From assembly GCF_009796845.1 (NCBI RefSeq), contig NZ_CP047025.1, forward strand, positions 2,356,001 to 2,420,000: a stretch of DNA of 64,000 nucleotides. The letters run 5' to 3'. Each line of letters begins with the position of its first letter. Position 1 is the first letter of the stretch. The position numbers were made by a program, and so were the translations under genes. Positions 63,361 to 64,000 of the stretch are shown here, piece by piece. The stretch comes from Cobetia sp. L2A1. Its GTDB lineage: Bacteria; Pseudomonadota; Gammaproteobacteria; Pseudomonadales; Halomonadaceae. The notes beneath the pieces were generated by a model, which saw nothing but the letters and a program-made list of their open reading frames with translations, had not been told where the DNA came from and ran no database searches.

Positions 63361-64000
63361 GCCAGTTATCCGTCATCGGTACCGGTGTCATCGGCAATGG
63401 GTGGATCGCACGCGCACTGGCCAATGGCTGGGATGTCGTCGCCTTTGATCCAGCCCCCGACGCACAGGCACGCACCCGCGCCTTCGTGGAAAATGCCTGG
63501 CACGCCCTCGAGAAGGACGGCCTTGCACAAGGCGCTTCCGTGGAACGCCTGCGCTTTGCACCGACCATTGAAGAAGCAGTTGTCGGCGCGGATCTGATCC
63601 AGGAAAACGTGCCGGAGCGTCTGCCGCTCAAGCAGGAAATCCTCAGCGCCATTGATGCGGCGGCTGACACTCATGTCGTGATCGGCTCTTCCACCTCCGG
63701 CTTCAAGCCGACCGATCTGCAGAAGGACTGCAAGAACGCACCGGGCCGCGTCATCGTCGCCCACCCGTTCAATCCGGTCTATCTGCTGCCGCTGGTCGAG
63801 CTGGTCGGTGGTGAGCATACGACGCCGGCACTGCTGGAAGGCGCGCGCGAAGACTATCAAGCGCTGTCCATGCGTCCGCTGATCGTGCGTCGCGAGATCG
63901 AAGGCCACATCGCTGACCGTCTGATGGAAGCGCTGTGGCGTGAAGCTCTGCACCTGGTCAATGATGGCGTCGCCACCACTGAAGAGATCGATGCGGCTGT
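63357..64000 (+). CDS. lcdH: L-carnitine dehydrogenase, N-terminal part
   Basis: About 214 residues up to the right edge; the full family length is about 320 aa or more. NAD motif VIGTGVIGNGW at 6-16, then the 3-hydroxyacyl-CoA-dehydrogenase-like pattern VVGADLIQENVPERLPLKQEIL, IGSSTSGFKPTDLQ and HPFNPVYLLPLVELVGG (catalytic His in HPFNP). It would oxidise L-carnitine to 3-dehydrocarnitine for the BKACE encoded just upstream. Its ATG overlaps the BKACE stop, so the two are coupled. The rest of the operon lies beyond the window. Confidence 0.9.
   Translation, partial: MSQLSVIGTGVIGNGWIARALANGWDVVAFDPAPDAQARTRAFVENAWHALEKDGLAQGASVERLRFAPTIEEAVVGADLIQENVPERLPLKQEILSAIDAAADTHVVIGSSTSGFKPTDLQKDCKNAPGRVIVAHPFNPVYLLPLVELVGGEHTTPALLEGAREDYQALSMRPLIVRREIEGHIADRLMEALWREALHLVNDGVATTEEIDAA

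Overview
The window reads as chromosomal DNA of a marine gammaproteobacterium, most likely a halomonad such as Cobetia or Halomonas. I infer this from gene content and style: roughly 60% GC, an alginate-degradation locus without TonB/SusD genes, sodium:solute symporters, carnitine and betaine genes, and Pseudomonas-like catabolic operons. I see no phage, insertion sequence, integrase, CRISPR array, rRNA or tRNA. Almost everything is catabolism and uptake, arranged as adjacent regulated modules.

Layout. (1) 1-8.6 kb: a nicotinate (maleamate pathway) cluster with nicX and a nicA-like stub on minus, nicC-nicD-nicE-nicF on plus, the MarR regulator nicR, and a nicB-like molybdenum hydroxylase subunit without cytochrome domains. 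(2) 8.8-13.6 kb: a His-rich RcnB-like protein, then an NCS1 transporter with a mannitol-type polyol dehydrogenase. (3) 13.8-15.6 kb: ACC deaminase acdS with its divergent Lrp-type regulator acdR. (4) 15.7-19.9 kb: a GNAT acetyltransferase, an EthD protein and SDR controlled by a TetR repressor, and a UPF0126/TRIC membrane protein. (5) 20.1-31.5 kb: a GlxA/AraC regulator and a long plus-strand operon. It combines a Fe/2OG oxygenase plus HD-domain oxygenase pair (resembling TmpA/TmpB of trimethylaminoethylphosphonate catabolism), an AruI-like decarboxylase, a betaine-type binding protein, a class II aldolase/adducin protein, an AruH-like transaminase and a complete amino-acid ABC transporter. 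(6) 31.6-36.2 kb: an iron-type alcohol dehydrogenase and an NCS2-like permease behind a clear sigma-54 promoter, followed by a PAS/AAA+ sigma-54 activator. (7) 36.2-40.4 kb: a membrane diguanylate cyclase, a Gln/Lys-repeat RcnB-like protein, and an SSS symporter with a small membrane partner. (8) 40.5-48.5 kb: four-carbon acid-sugar (erythronate/threonate) catabolism with gntP, denD, otnI, otnC, otnK, ltnD and a LacI regulator. (9) 48.5-62.1 kb: an alginate locus with two SSS symporters, a KdgM porin, two PL17 oligoalginate lyases, a DEH reductase, kdgF, a KdgR-type IclR regulator and a secreted PL7 lyase. (10) 62.4-64.0 kb: a beta-keto acid cleavage enzyme and the start of L-carnitine dehydrogenase.

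How it fits together. Mannitol and alginate are brown-algal carbon sources; ACC, nicotinate, arginine, tetronates and carnitine are typical of plant or algal exudates and detritus. Each module carries its own local regulator, and several matching operator-like repeats are visible: overlapping TTAGCGCTAA-type sites at ltnD/lacI, TGAAAC-RTCA-TTTCA-type boxes at kdgF/kdgR and the PL7 gene, GATTC-N6-GAATC sites upstream of the sigma-54 promoter, tandem sites at the TetR-regulated SDR, and a 23-bp inverted repeat present twice upstream of denD. The least explained part is the 21.3-31.5 kb operon, where oxygenases known from organophosphonate cleavage are translationally coupled to arginine-transaminase-pathway enzymes.
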